Source: Rachycentron canadum | Taxonomy: Eukaryota; Chordata; Actinopteri; Carangiformes; Rachycentridae | Direction of reading: 5' to 3' | NCBI GenBank assembly: GCA_038496675.1 | Contig: CM076667.1 | Coordinates: 16,203,469-16,267,468, forward strand | DNA: 64,000 nucleotides | Part shown: in pieces, positions 11,919-26,024 of the stretch | Layout: each line of letters opens with the position of its first letter | Numbering within the stretch: the first letter of the stretch is position 1 | Notes under the pieces: model-generated | Seen by the model: the letters and a program-made list of their open reading frames with translations, nothing else | Told to the model about the DNA's origin: nothing | Database searches by the model: none | Translations under genes and position numbers: made by a program

Positions 11919-14900
11919 TGGCTTTAAGGAAAACAGCCTCTACATGAGCCTTGGGATGAGGTTGTTACGTCAGTTCCTGTTTCCAGGGTCAAGAATGAAC
12001 TTCATCAGAACAATTGATTGATTTCTGAATTTTTCAGGAAATCAATGGCACTATAAGTCAAAGTGGGGGAATTGTCTTGTCTTTAGAGGAGGGACAGCAG
12101 TCAGTAATGTCTTGGAGTCTAATGCTTTTTTATGATGTGACAACATGGTTAAGATTTGGCTTCGAATTAGGCACAAAAAAACTTGTTATGTGCTCAGTTT
12201 TGGTCCAACCCATAATTGACTTTGTAGTAATAGGTCTGCAGTCCACATAGACAAAGAAACCGACAGCAAAGATTTATGTAAGAGCTGCAGATGCAAAAAA
12301 AAAAAAAAAAAAAAAAAGGACTGTACTGTGTCATTTTTGGTGGGTACAGCTTCGCCTTCAACTATCAGTGAATGTGGATTATTGTTGTTTCCTGCTATTC
12401 GCTGCTGTTGCTTTTGAAAGAATTGTTTTCAAGACAAAGCATAAACATAGTTTGAATGGCATATTCATTTCATAACTGCGTCTTCAACAAAGCTCCTCAT
12501 GCCCACATGCAGAATCTAGAAGTCATCAGTTCAGAGATAGTGTTCAGGAAGCTCTCCACTTAGCACTGAGCATTTTTCAACCTGTGAGCAAGAATGGCTT
12601 TGTATAAACATTTCAACAGCAAATTTCCTCTGTAATTTCCTGCCCTCAGTCTTCATTGCCCTTTTTTGTAAACATCCACTTCGCAAAATGAGTGTGTCAC
12701 TGACTTATCTGGAAGATCAGAGGTTCACCAAGACAAAAGTATGATTCATTTTACTCTTTCCTAATGTTTAATTGGGAAATAAATGTTTCAACACACTCAA
12801 GCCTTTAACCTGGCAATAGGACGCATGAGACAGTTCTAATTTAAAAAAGTGTATAAAATATAATGGCCTAAGCCGCTGTATCAAGCACAAATGGTATCTT
12901 CAAGACATGCAGGTATTCAAAGTTACTTATCCTGTGTGGCTCTAAATCCTCTACAGGCAGATCAAGTGTGTAATTCAATCAGTAATTTATCAATAAGGAA
13001 AACCCTTGGGAATAATGTATGAAAGTACATATTGGTCATAGTGTAAATACTGTCGCAAAAATGCAAAGACTAAACACAAACGTTCATTACTGTGGTTCCC
13101 AAGACAGGATATTTGCCTCAAACATCAACAACACTGTTTTCACATGTAAATCCATGGGGATGATGTTGGTGGCCAGAAAACATGAGCTCTGTCAATAAAC
13201 AATTTTAAAGTACAAATATTCATGAAATGGAACAACTCCATTTAGTTTCTCATCACCAAAAGCAAATAAACACAAATATTTATTTTAATTTCGTCCATTA
13301 AGTGAAATCCCGATTTAGCTTTAAAATTAATTATCCCCCATCGTTCCCTCCTTTTTTTTTACTTTCATCCCACTGCGTCAATGGACCAGTGTGTTACAAG
13401 TACCCCTCTGCTCAGCCTTCCCTTGCCAAGCGTGTATTAAAAAAAAATAGTATCATAAAAACATAAATGGTCCTTTCCTGAGCCAGTGTTTAATTTGTCC
13501 ATTCTGGGCTACTGTAGAAACATCATGGTGGCTTCCACTCTTACATAGATATGAAAGGCTCATTCTAAGTTAACAAAAGCACAACGGTCTCAAGTTTCAG
13601 GTGATAAACACAAATTAAAATTAGCTTTTTTTTTTTTGCAAATCCTGTAAATCCTACATACTGGTTCTTTAATACTAAACAGGTCTGATGTGTTATTAAA
13701 TATAGCATAAGCATAGCATAAGTGATTCCTATTAGCATAGCAATAGCAATGTGTTTCCTGAAAATGGAGCAATAAAGACATAAGGGGGGAAGAGCTTGAA
13801 ACTCTTGTTCACACATAGTTTTTCATTAACTATAAATAGGCCTAAAAAGCACTGAAACAGACAAGTCTGTTCTCCTGCATCTCTGCATTAGTGTGACGCT
13901 GCACTACGTATAGTAACTCTACATACTGTAGCTCTAACTTTAATGAGATCATGGGATAATCCTTGTTAACTGCAGTGTCATGCTACAGCTGAAACTATCT
14001 CCAGCGATTACCCTGTGGGTCATTACAAACTGTTATGACATATGGACCGTCCACTGACACACTATGCTTAACATCTGCTTATATTTATTAATTCATCAGT
14101 CCTGGAAAATGATGACCGTGCATTTTGCGTTTGTCCACCCTGCAGGAGTCTGTGTGTTACAAGCTATAATCCTAAAGATGCTTATTCATGTTGATGACAT
14201 CATTGGGCAAAGCAGTGATGATGTTTTTTTTCCACTGTAATTTACAAGGCAAGGACAGCAGCATTGAGAGTGGGAACATTTGTCCATGCAATAGTTTTTC
14301 AGCCATGGTGGCTATTATTGCTCTGACTAACTACCCACTTCAAGAGTTTGGTCTAGACCTGCTCTATATAAAATGTGCTATGAGGTAACGTTATAATTAG
14401 GCACTATATAAATAAAGTTTTATATGATTCTTATTTGTATTTATCCCAAACAAAAATCCTTGTATGTGTTTGCAGTTGGTACAAGGTAAGCAAGAGTGAA
14501 CTGGAAACTACCATGTCATGTGGACAGGTTTCTACATTCCTTGCCAGCACAGCTCAGAGAATAAAAAAGAAAGTTTGTAATGCCCTCTGCAAAAGAGAAT
14601 TTTTGTAGTGAAATAACAAAACTGCATCTTTGCTGTATAAATGAAATCATTGAGCAGACACAGTCAGTTTCTGACAGTCCACCAATCAATGCTGTTTTTT
14701 AGTGTGTTGAAAAACATCCACTCTCATTATTTATTGTTCCACATTAAATCTATGAGTCTATGCCATATGTCAGCACGTGTTATTACTCTGCACAAGTGCC
14801 TTAGCAGTGCTTTTGGCTTGCATGCTACTAAGTTGTGGGAAGCCAGTGAGGGATCATCTCACAGTTCACATGGTCTCATGGAGAAATTAGCATGAACTTT

Positions 14901-17900
14901 CATGCACCTCACCCCATGCATTTAACGGAAGAGATACACATGGCTGCAAGCAACAAACTCAACGACTAGCATTAGCATTATCCAGGTTAGCTCTGACTAC
15001 CCTGTTTCTGACATTGCAGCGGTTCATTTTAAATGTTTGATGTTAAAATATATGATGACTTAGTGGAAATGTTGGCATGACACACTTTGCTTGTCGTGAT
15101 GTGTGTTGTTTTTCTGGACGTTGAACAGTCATTGTGGGTATACAAACCCTTTCATCAGAGAGTCTAGTGGCTGAGTTTGAGTGTGAGATCTTGGAGCAAA
15201 CACCGTCCATGCAAAAGCCGCATGACGTTAGCATGTGAGCATTGATGTTCCGTTTTTTGCTGTTTTTGGCACGAGGTCCCTCACACCGATATCTCCAAAC
15301 TAACATGTCAGTATTTGCTACTGATAACAGATGGTGAAAGGGTTTGATAGCAGAAGGGTGTGCCACCTTCAGGGGGTGCCCCACTTGTCATGTACAGCAC
15401 AGGAATAACTTTATCTAGGTCACCTACACAAAACTTCCCTGCCACCTCCTCCTCCTCCTGCTTTGCTGGCCACACTGATAAGAATGAGTCTATTCAGTGA
15501 GTCTATCGGGCTTAGTGAACGTCTGCCAAACCTGTACCAGTCCCAGCCATTTCTATGTCCATTTCATTGTTCGTTTTTTGACTCGCTTTCTTTCACTCTT
15601 TGTCCCTGGCTTTTTCACACACACACACACACGCAAGGAGACAAACTTCTCGAGGTGAAGAGATGTTTCGCCTGAATAGACAACAACAGTCAGAGTCATT
15701 CAGTTTCTCATTCCTTCCATCCTTTGTTCCTTTTTTCCCAGTCACTCAGCCTAAAAAAAAAAATCTTGTCTTCTTCTTCCTCTTAATGTCACTGCTGTTA
15801 TCCACTGATTTCCCCCTTTCATTACTCCTGAGCACAGTCAAATTAATCCAACCATGGGCCGGATTTTTGTTCATGCTCCTGTGCTTTCTCTGTGGTATGC
15901 TGGCTAGCATTACCCATGGGAGTAGGGTTTCCTGTAGAGCCACGGGAGGTCATGTCTCTCACATTACCACCTGTTAGCCAGTGCTTGTGAAGGTAGGAAA
16001 TTGCAGGCAGGAGGTGACGTTGTGATAACTTTTGCCGTTCAGCTGTTCATGAAAAACACATCTCTATTTCTTTGATGTTGTCCTGGCTTAATAATGTTTT
16101 GACTTTTTTTTCTAAGAGTGAGTTGTTGCTGGTTTTTCTTTTGTAACAGTAATTAAATTTCACAGGTTGGACCATGACCGTCATCGGTATTTAAAGGTGT
16201 GTATGTGTTTGTTTTAGATTATACATTAAAGATCTAATGTTTGGTTTGCTTTTCTATTGACTTGACCCAGCTATCAGAAGATGACTGTAATCTACATTTT
16301 AGCCATCATTCCTCTCTGTAAATTATTTGGCACCGCTAGATTTAAACATACCGCAAGATATGAATAATGACAGAAAAATCAGCCAGTGTCATATGAGTGA
16401 TTTCATTCTTGTAATTTTATTTCTATTACAATCTGATATGCTTTCTTGTATCTTGAAAAAATGTAATGGAAACTAGAAGGGCACTACAAACTTCCTGAGC
16501 CCCTGAGACACTGTCAGCTCATTTAAATCAGGCCTTAAAACATTCCTGTTTGCTGGAGCTTACCAATATTTCATAACATGACATAACTCTTAATATTGTG
16601 CATTCACTTGTCTGTCTTCTTATCACTGCAGCACTTCTTTTAAAATGGTGTCTTCTACACCTAATTTATTCATTTTAATGACACTTGATACACACTTGTG
16701 TTAAGTTTCATACATGTATTCAATGGATATAAAAGTGTATACACTGCTCTCATACTGAATGTTTCTCAAGATCAGTCAAAATCGATGTGAATTAGATCCC
16801 CGGAAAGAAATGTCACAGTGGGTCTGATCAAGGTATCGCAGTGGTTACATAACACGTTACATAAGAAGAAACAGAATGGAATAATGTGACTAAGTGGATT
16901 GTTTTATAAATAAGATATTTGCAGTATTCAACTACAATTTCATTGATATTCTGCAGTCACCTGATGGTCCATCATCTATTACATATTGAAATAATATTTC
17001 TGGAAACACATCAAACCCCTTTTGTGGTAAAACACTACATATTGTTCTGATAAGGTTCAGCACTTATCAGAAACTGAAACATCTGTCAACACGCTACTAC
17101 TGTCGATATTTCTAAAGAATCCTTATCATTTCAAAGGAGCTCTTGTCTGGCGCCATACACGGGAGGAAGGAAATTCCTTCGGCGTAAACAGCAATGTATA
17201 GAAGGAGCTCACGCCTTTGATACTGCAACATTGCCCAAATAGCTTCAATGAGACCCTCCAAAGGAAAGGAAATGTCTGTTGCTGCAAAGGGTGATGAAGT
17301 GATAAAGTGCAACAGCAGTGGCCCTGGTCAGCTTTCAACAGGCTGAAGATGGCAGAGATGCTGGAGGTCCCATGACAGGTGATACACATCACACACGAAG
17401 CACATGTAACATTAACTAAGCCTCAATGCAAATACATACACAAATTCACCCGTGATTAATGACATGCCTGTTTAGCTGTTACAGCTATTCCAGTCTCTGG
17501 TGTGATGACAATTTGCTCCCATGTCAGCTAGTAGAAGTTTCAGGCATGTCCTCTCTGTCCAAAAAGCATTATGGTAACTGGTGACTCTAAAATTGTTATG
17601 AGTGAGAGCGTTGATGGTTGTTTGTTTCTGTATGTTGTTCCCAACAATAGTCCAGGGTGTACCCCACCCTCTTCAAATGATAAGTGATAAAGATAAGTGG
17701 TATAGATAATGGATGGATGGATAGATTCAGCTTCCAGTTGTTGGTACAGTTTACAGTGGATTATGTTCACTGTTAAATGTTTTTTTTCCCACTTGTGTGC
17801 ATGTGACATTTATACTGCACAGAAGTTACAAGGAGAAGGTTGTAGAATGCGTTAAGTGTGAAAAGACTTTGACATGGAAAACCTGCATCTGCTCCTGTTG

Positions 17901-18617
17901 TGGAATTGGAGCTATTAAAACACTTGGTTAAGGTTAGGGAGGAAATTGTGGTTTCTGGAATAATCGCGTCTTGTTCTTCCAGTCAGCACTGCCTTTTTCA
18001 GTTCCCTACCAAGACCACAATCTTTCCATAAACACTGCAACTACACTAGTTGCCAGGAGCAAATATTTTAGTTAGAGCAAATAAAATATATCTTGTCATG
18101 ATGAACATTTCTTTGTTACGTTAATGGACGTTCTGGCATTAAATCAGCAACAAAACATATTATTTTTTTGTTATTTGTTGATGAACTTCTTCTTAGAAGA
18201 CAGGACTGGCCATTCATATTTTTCAGCGATATGTTCAAATAGAACATTTTCAAATGCTTCAAATAGAAAATTTTTCTTTGCCAACCTTGACGAAAACATG
18301 ACACAAACATATAAAATTAATATCATTCAATTGCATGTGTGCTATGTGAAAATGGATGGGATTCAATAGACGATATATAATTGATAAAAGTGCTCTAAAC
18401 CAAAGTTTATCACTGAACTGCTACTTGTAGTACTGTGTAGTATGTTAACGGTTAACTGTTTACTGGGCTCTGGTCAAATTTTGAATTCAGTAATGATCAA
18501 CTTCCAATTTCCTTTTTTTTTTTCTTCTTTTTTTTTTTTTTTTAACTCTGTACAAACTCCCAAGAAATGCATCATTTCTGATGCTTCGCGTGGTGTGGTT
18601 GTCTTTTGTGTACTCCA

Positions 18618-18668
18618 GACTTCTGGTAACACACAGTTACCAGAAGTCACTGATAACACACAGTTATC
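18618..18668. repeat. Two adjacent hairpins sharing an ACACA loop
   Basis: A perfect 13-bp inverted repeat (18618-18630 with 18636-18648, arm GACTTCTGGTAAC) encloses ACACA. Three bases later a 6-bp inverted repeat (GATAAC/GTTATC) encloses the same ACACA at 18658-18662. The second hairpin looks like a partial duplicate of the first with compensating changes. Confidence 0.8.
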
Positions 18669-19571
18669 TAATTTACTCTGAGAATGTACTGTATGTTCTT
18701 TTTGAGGAGACTGTGAGAGGGAGAAAAGACCACCTCAAACTACAGTAACCGTAAACCTGTGAAACATAGCATCCCCTAATGTGTGCTTTATTTGATATAT
18801 TTGACATTTGACATTGAAATACTTATTTTTCCTTTAATACATGTCTGATTTTTCAACAATTTTTGATCCTTTAATACATGAATAAAAATAATAAATTTAA
18901 AAAAAAATACATTTAAGTAAAAAAAAAAATTCTTAACACAGGTCCATTTAGAGGTTCTTGCAGAGCTTTCAAAATTAGTACACGAGTCAGCAGATGTTTC
19001 AGCTTTCAATTTCAACTCAAATGCGTAATTCCATGACAAGTGGCCAAACATCTGTGGATGAAATTCGTGGGATGCAACTGAAACATCCTGGTAATTGGTG
19101 GTGAGGTTGCTTTGTTAACTTCTCAAGAGAGTAATTTCAATTATAAACATAAAAAATACTTTCTCAGCTAAGTTTTGTGTATTTGTAAAATTGTATTTTT
19201 CATAATGGCAATATATGCATGAGGCAATACAACAGGATTTATTTATTATTTAAGTTTTTATATAATCGATATTTACATCCCTAGGATAAAATCAAATACT
19301 TACATTCCACTAGGCTCTAAAATTTGCCTTGCCTTGGTTGTAAAACAGTGTCTACAGTTTATGCTCACACAGATTTTGCAGCATGTCTGTGCAGTGTAGC
19401 AAAAACTGAACACAACTGAAGTGTCATCCAGAACAGTCCCTTGCCTGCAGGCCCAGTGGTTGTACAAGAGAATATGAAATGACAGCTTCGTCGTAAATCT
19501 GGCAAATAGCACGACATGAAGAGGACCTCAGAGGTCGAGGCTGCTGAAGCAAGTGTGTTTGTGTATATATA

Positions 19572-19610
19572 GGTGTGTGTGTGTGTGTGTGTGTTTTTGT
19601 GTGTGTGTGT
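19572..19610. repeat. (GT)n microsatellite
   Basis: Interrupted GT dinucleotide run in non-coding DNA. Open frames across it on the minus strand encode only Thr-His repeats and are artefacts. Confidence 0.9.
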
Positions 19611-20033
19611 GAATGAGAGAAAGAGCGGGGGTACAGGGAAAGACTGGAGATAGATAAACAAAGATTGCTCGCAACGCATTCATGGACACGTTCCAAAGTG
19701 AGTGCAGTGTAGCCGTCACTACAGCTGTTTCACCAGATATACACATCTTCTCTGCCTCTATTGGGCAGGTGTTTTGTATAGTTTATTCTCAGAGATGCTT
19801 CACAGGAGCCTGATCCACTGACTTAGACACCTAGGCAATCATGTTTCTCTAACTGTTGGCTTCATCTTTTTCCAGGCTCTAATACACAGGATCTCTTCTG
19901 CATAGATTTTGCATTTAACAATTTGCTAAATGATAATGCTTATTTCCCCTCAAATGGGTGACACAAATGTTTATTGCATTCAAGTAATGATGGTGCTAAA
20001 ATTTAAGAATCAGGGTGGTCATGTTTATTAAAT

Positions 20034-20255
20034 TTAAAGGCACTGTTAGTAAGTTTTGCTATAGGTACATAGCTATCATTATCATTAGCAACTCTTTACT
20101 CATCAGTTCATCTTAAAAATCTCTTGTCTTTTTTTTTATCACTTACCACAGATTAACCAGCCAGCAAAGGCGCAATTAGCCCATCTTGTCCTGAAGAAAT
20201 ATCGTCCATCGTATGTATTATAACTCTCGTAAATGCAACAATCACTCTGCAAGGT
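20034..20255 (+). mobile_element. Truncated copy of the TTAAAGGAGC MITE family
   Basis: It starts TTAAAGGCACTGTTAGTAAG and continues with TTTTGCTATAGGTACATAGC, close to the left end of the copy in CA intron 3. A CTCGTAAATGCAACAATC block further on matches that copy's right part, but the right terminal repeat is not clear. Confidence 0.5.
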
Positions 20256-20638
20256 TGAAAAAGGGGTGGGAGGAAGAGGGCCAGCCAATGTAAATGAGTG
20301 TAAACAATGCAATAATATGGCCTTTCAAAAATATTCAAAACATAGCTTTGCTAATGTTTTAGGAAGAGAATCCGACATGTTATGGATGTAAATAGGAAGA
20401 GGGGATGTTTAAACGGGATCTTCAAAAATTACAAGACCAAAGTTTTCCCCTCCTGTCACTTTGATTAGCTGCTCTGATCCTTTTGCAGATAATGATGATT
20501 GCAGTTAATTACAAAGTTGTAATACACGGAGGCATCAGGAAGCTGGTTGGGCTGGGTGCTGTTTCCTATCACTGTGCCTCATGTGGGATACTGTTCCTGT
20601 TCCTTCTGCATAAGCCAGCTGACCTGAATTCGGGGAGC

Positions 20639-20656
20639 GGGGGGGGGGGGGGGGGG
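20639..20656. repeat. 18-base G homopolymer
   Basis: An uninterrupted run of 18 G on the plus strand, preceded by other short G runs. It could form a G-quadruplex. It is also a typical place for sequencing length error. Confidence 0.9.
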
Positions 20657-22064
20657 TTCTCATCATCAGGACCAAAAATAGTGCTTTATTTTATGCACAG
20701 ATTTAGCTGGATTTATTCAATGTCCACTCCAGACCAATTCATTGATAGAAAACAGATTTGTTTTGCGTGACATTTCCCTGACCTACACTTCTCATGTCAC
20801 TACAATCCCCACCTTATCTACCCAGCTCCAAAACCAGATACTGACCGCGTCTCAGTGTTGGCAAAGCAAACAAAAGAGCCTCAGGCATTGAAAGTAAAAA
20901 CAGATTGGGTAATGGGCCAGCTGATTGTCATCACATTTCCTCCCCAGTGAGCTGCGGGGTAAGTGTGAGGGGACTGTCATCGGGCCCTCTTATGCAACCA
21001 GACACAATCTGTCTAGGACCCACATATCAACATAAAAACATGCTACGTGAGATGAGGAACCAGAAGAAAAAAGTCAGAGGTGTTCAGAGGATAATGATCG
21101 CACAAATATCTGCTTGTACATCACACAGTCTATGGAGTCATGGAGATGAAGAGACACATACAGAGTATATACATGTATATATATTTTGTTATTTTGTGTA
21201 ATTTATAGAGTTGATGTTGTGAAAAATGTGTAAATATTTTCATCCCAGGTTCATCATTTCTTACTTTATTTCCTATGTTAAAATCCAAAATGAGACGAAA
21301 CGCAGTCAAGCATAGTTTCCAGCAGCAAGTCAGTCAAGGTATGTAAACATCATAAACATCCAATAAATAAGGGAAAACTTGTTCTAACCCCTAACGAGGT
21401 AAATGATTGTTTTACAGGCTAATATTTTGAATCACAACAAAACTCTGTTTTCAGGTATTACAGGGATTGCAGTAACCTACTTCCCTCTGCTGCTTAAACC
21501 ACCAGCATTTTCTTTAAGGTGATTATGAATGAACAAAGGTCTGCATTTATCAATAATTAAGGCAGCTTTAACTGTGTTAATTCAGTGGTGGTTTGCACCT
21601 GAGGCTTAGTTAGGGTACTTGGGAATTTAAACTGATCCAATACAGCACTCCATCACTGCTGAATGTTTCTGGAAGAAACAATAAAAAACATTGTTTTTAC
21701 ATGCTGAGCTGGTTTATCTCTCCCTCTCAGTTATATGTCAAGGTCTTTCCTAAGATCCGTCCTTAGAAAGTAGATCTCATTATCTTAATTTAGCACACAA
21801 CAGCTTTAATCCAAAGCCTCGCTGCAAACACACAGCCACAGTCACTGGCTGTCTGACTGCAAGTTCACTGACCATTAAATATCTGAAGCAGACGGGTTTA
21901 ACGAGTTTATCGCATTTCAATTTTCCCCTCAGACTTTAAACCTGATTCTGCAGTTTGAACAGTTGTTTAACCAACCAACAACCAAACCTTAATCATTGTG
22001 GCAGTAAGAAATGTGTATATTAGAGGGTTCTGTTGTAAAGCACCGTTTTCGTGCAAGGAAAAAA

Positions 22065-22104
22065 ACACACACACATACACACACACATATATATATATAT
22101 ATAC
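22065..22104. repeat. (CA)n-(TA)n compound microsatellite
   Basis: A CA-rich run passes directly into a TA run; non-coding. Confidence 0.85.
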
Positions 22105-22777
22105 AAATTAATCTCTGATTTCTGATTTCTGACAACAGCTGGTTGTATTATAGGCAATGTAGGTGCCAAGATTCAACCGGGAAGGAGACTGCATGGATTA
22201 GAAAGCAATGATATCTATTGTCATAAGTCTGACAGTGTTATGTAACAGCAATGAGCACTCTCCTAAGTGATTATGGTCACACTGATATCAATGCACTGTG
22301 TTGACAAGAATGAAAACATGAATGTTATTATCCGGTTTTATGGTCTAAATGTGATGATAGAAGTTTTAATGCATTGTTAGGGTTAGATATTGTAAGGGCA
22401 ACAATCAAGGTAACAAGTGCAGTAAACAAGGGCAGTAAACAACAGCAGTTGAGGAGTTATACCCTTTACCCACCTTGCCATATCACACTGATGCTAATAG
22501 TCAGGCGCAAATGCTGCTACTACACCAAAATGAGTAACTTCAGCATGTTGAGAACCAAGCCCTGTGCAGATAAGATACAGTTTCACATTATGGAGCTACA
22601 GCACCAGAGAACGAGGTCTGTGCTGCAGGAAAGGGTTTAAGACTCGTAGAACACAAACAGCATAATGTGGAAATAGAAAGAGAATAGATGCTAAAAATAG
22701 AATCTAGTGAATGGAAGCTTATATAAACCACAAACAGATGTATTAACATTACCACTGTTATTAGATGTTGCTCCTCA

Positions 22778-23770
22778 GTTAAAGACTGATTAAAATAAAT
22801 GCATTGTATTTGTCCTAAATAGACCCAAGGGCTTAAAGAATATTCATTATTGAATGGTTGTGATTGTGTATTGATTTTGTGACCTCTATATATCTAATAT
22901 ATCATAATTATTCTGTGTAAATCATAGATAATCATGTAGCTGTATGATATCTGCCCTGCAGACTCAAGATCTTTTTAGAAGTATGAGGACAGAACTGATT
23001 ATGTAAACGGTGTCCATTTTAACTCAGGGATTGGATCCAACGAGGGATAATCTATAATTTTATGGGCTGAACATCAGAACAGGGTTTCCAGGATTATGAT
23101 GGTCTGCAGTTATCAGTGTTCTCCCCTTTTATATTTATAATTTATCCTTTATCGAGGTCTTTTAAAAATTCATGAGCCTTATGGCGACGCCCGCTACTCT
23201 ACACACCAAGACTTTCAAACCAACTTTCAAGCCAATTTTTTTTTTTTTTTTTTTTTGCAAATTACAAGGAATTTTTTTTTTTTTTTAAGGAAATGAACAT
23301 TTAATATTTTCAACAGATGCCTCCCTCACAGATGGAAACTCCCTCCCTCCTCACCTAAGGAAGCCCATCTGTTCAAAAGCATTGTGAATGATGACCAAAT
23401 AATACAGAGGATGAACTGACGAACAAATAAGAAAGCACTATGGTACTATTTGTCCACTGTTTAGTCCCCAAAGAAATTCTGAACAAGCACACAGACACAG
23501 TCTCGTTTGGCTCGTGGCTCCTATAGGACTTAGACAGCTTTCTTGCCAGTAAACCAGGGGGGAGATTGGTTACTGGGAAGCCAGAAATAACGGTTGTGGG
23601 GGATCCAGTGAATACATTGCATCTGCCAAGTCTTCTCTCAAATAACACTGTTGAAAGTCTTGTAACAGGGTAGCACAGAAACAAGGCCAGCTCCCTTTTG
23701 TGTACGAGGGGATGAAAGCACAGAGCCACACACAGTCCCTCAGTTTTCAATGTATGATAACAAGATGTGA
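22778..23770. repeat. Copy A of a dispersed duplication of about 1 kb
   Basis: Most of this segment is matched, in the same orientation, by 26809-27768, about 4 kb to the right. Shared landmarks include GGGCTTAAAGAATATTCATT near the left and GAAGCCCATCTGTTCAAAA and GGATGAAAGCACAGAGCC in the right half. By eye the identity exceeds 90% in many stretches, broken by indels. Copy A contains T-rich inserts at about 23237-23256 and 23270-23286 that copy B lacks. A 190-codon minus-strand open frame (23373-23945) crosses it but matches no family I know. Confidence 0.75.
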
Positions 23771-24280
23771 ATGTGGCGAGTAGCAGTCTATAGCCTTGTC
23801 TGAGCAGGTTTTTAGCTGGCGAAATCATTTCAGCACCCTTTCTTTCTGTCTTTTCATCACCACCTGCCACCTGCTCATCACCCACTGGGTGTGAGCTGGC
23901 TACACCAGCAAACAAAGACCTGAGACGCACAAAGGATTTTAACATTCAGCTCACATCCACAAGAGACTCACTCACCACCCAGTAAAATATCATACAGGGT
24001 TTAGTGGAATCAACTAATCAGTTATCATAAATTTTAATAATCAAACTTTTATTAATTTTAACTTACTTTGTAGAAATGTTTTGCTTGTTTCTTCCCATAA
24101 TAAAAACATTGGTACCACAGTGAAGATACAGAAATCAATTGAAAGTCTCTGTTTGAATCTTTAAACTGCAAAAATGTGACTGAAAAGCAAATTAAACAAT
24201 CAGTTGATTGTTTCAACTTCATATCTTTACTTTATTTAACTCGTTTTTACTATTTTTTTTATTTTTTTTTTAAGTTTAAT

Positions 24281-24890
24281 GTACGGTGGCCCGGAGAGCT
24301 CAATGCACTGCAACTTAAGAAAACACACACAAATAGACAAAACATAAACACATTCATAAAACACCTCTGAAATCCAAAAGACATCAATTTGACAACACAA
24401 GCATTGCATATACACACAATACAACTAAATACACAAATGCTCTGCAAATGCACAAACAATTTGTTTGCAGGGGACACAAAAAAGAGACGTACAATTCACT
24501 TCTCTCATCCCAATCCAAGGGGTCCTGTGTAGAGCCATTCTTTCAGATTCTACTCCTGTCTTTTTCTCTGTACTATTGCTCCTTCTTTCAGTGCTGCTGC
24601 AATGCATGATGGTATATATTGCTTTATTAGTCACCACAGGTTGTAGACTACTTTTTACTTGCAAGTATGATACTTTATGTCCACAACAAAAGGTTACAAT
24701 AATCTGTCTCTGCTAGGTTTGTCATTGTTTTGTGTCCCCTGGAAATACATCTATTGTAGTTCATGCTACTTGCTTTGTGTTTCTGTCTTAGGTTAGTTTG
24801 TGTTGCGTCTTTCTGTCTTTGGTTTTGTTGTGCGTTTCTGAATTTGCAAGTCTTAAATTGCAGTGTGTTGATCTCTCAGGGCCACGTTAC
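24281..24890. mobile_element. Fold-back element with long imperfect inverted arms
   Basis: The left end (GTACGGTGGCCCGGAGAG) and the reverse complement of the right end (GTAACGTGGCCCTGAGAG) are nearly the same. The similarity continues inward: AGCTCAATGCACTGCAACTT on the left against AGATCAACACACTGCAATTT from the right, and both arms contain GGGGACACAAAA about 190-150 bp in. This makes a snap-back, transposon-like unit of about 610 bp. No transposase frame is visible, so it would depend on a factor supplied elsewhere. Confidence 0.7.
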
Positions 24891-25914
24891 TACGGTAATG
24901 GACTTAACTTGGATGCTCTTACATTCTCACAACGACTGAAACTTGAACATGGCTAAAATGTGTTAGTTTAGAGAACTGTATTAGTTTGAGTGATTGAGGG
25001 TTTTTTTGTTGTTTTTTTTTAGATTTTCAGAAACTAGAGCTCATGTTATCCTCCATAAAGAGTCAACATTCAGACGTCTATGCATTAAGAAATACCATGA
25101 TCCTCTCTAAATTCAGCAGATTTTACTTTGTATTGAAACAGATGGATTTTGCCTCATTGCAAATAGACTAATAGTTTGATTTAGTGCAAGCAAACCAGAA
25201 AAGCCAATGAAAAAAAACAGGCTTTCATCCAAAATACCCATTAATTCTGTTTTGTATGTGACAGAGGAGCTTAAGCGTTTGCTATTTTCACACCACAAAT
25301 TATAAATGTAGAAAATGTATTTCGGAAATTGCTTAAATGGGAATTAGCAAAAAAGAAAAAAGACATTCAGCCACACACTAAGCTCCTGGTTTGTTTCTGT
25401 CAACAGTCACACAAGTGGTTATACAGTAGCTTCCTTGGTGAAAGTTTGTGTTAACCCCGAAATTCCTTCAGAGACACACACTTGAGGACATGAATAGAAT
25501 ATCAATAATCCTCAGCTGGAGCATTTCTTTTTTTTTTTTTTTGCTTAATAGAAGAAAGTGCCAAGGATCACTCTTTAAATCCAGTTTGCTACTGCCTCAT
25601 TCAGATGCATATGAACCCTGCGAGTTTCTCTCTCAGCCTTGTGCTCTGGTTCACTTTCCTTTTAAGAGTCCAGTTCTCTGTCCCTCTGGCTCTGCAGCTC
25701 ATTTTCTCTGAGTGTGTCTGGTGAATAGCAAAGAGCTCCTCCCACTTCTCCCTTTTGACAGTGATAAAATTGTGCAGGGGATTCGTGCTTTGCATGGCAA
25801 TACTGAAGGAACACTGAACTGTATTTGAGTCTATTTATAGCAGTCATTCTCCATCTTCTGCATCTAAAGTGTTTACTTCAGACATTTTGATGACTATATA
25901 CAGCATGTGTGTGC

Positions 25915-25918
<4 letters not shown>

Positions 25919-25975
<57 letters not shown>

Positions 25976-25976
25976 N

Positions 25977-26023
<47 letters not shown>
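25919..26023. repeat. Long (TG)n microsatellite containing an ambiguous base
   Basis: An essentially pure TG run of about 100 bases is broken only by one N at 25976. The N probably marks a small unresolved gap or an uncertain repeat length. The frames across it (Cys-Val or Thr-His repeats) are artefacts. Confidence 0.95.

Positions 26024-26024
<1 letters not shown>

Larger units (their letters stand above)
11919..20033. other. Intergenic stretch without a recognised gene
   Basis: About 8 kb of AT-rich DNA contains a 23-A run near 12297-12318, a short inverted fragment of the TTAAAGGAGC family around 13638-13672, a (CA)n run at 15616-15632, two small hairpins at 18618-18668 and a (GT)n run at 19572-19610. 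No exon with coding character or matching splice sites was found. Unspotted enhancers or non-coding RNA cannot be excluded by eye. Confidence 0.55.

Noticed and set aside
23373..23945. 190-residue minus-strand open frame
   Set aside because: It lies in a duplicated segment. The second copy has a shorter, altered frame, and no domain or splice context is seen. Kept only as a search suggestion.
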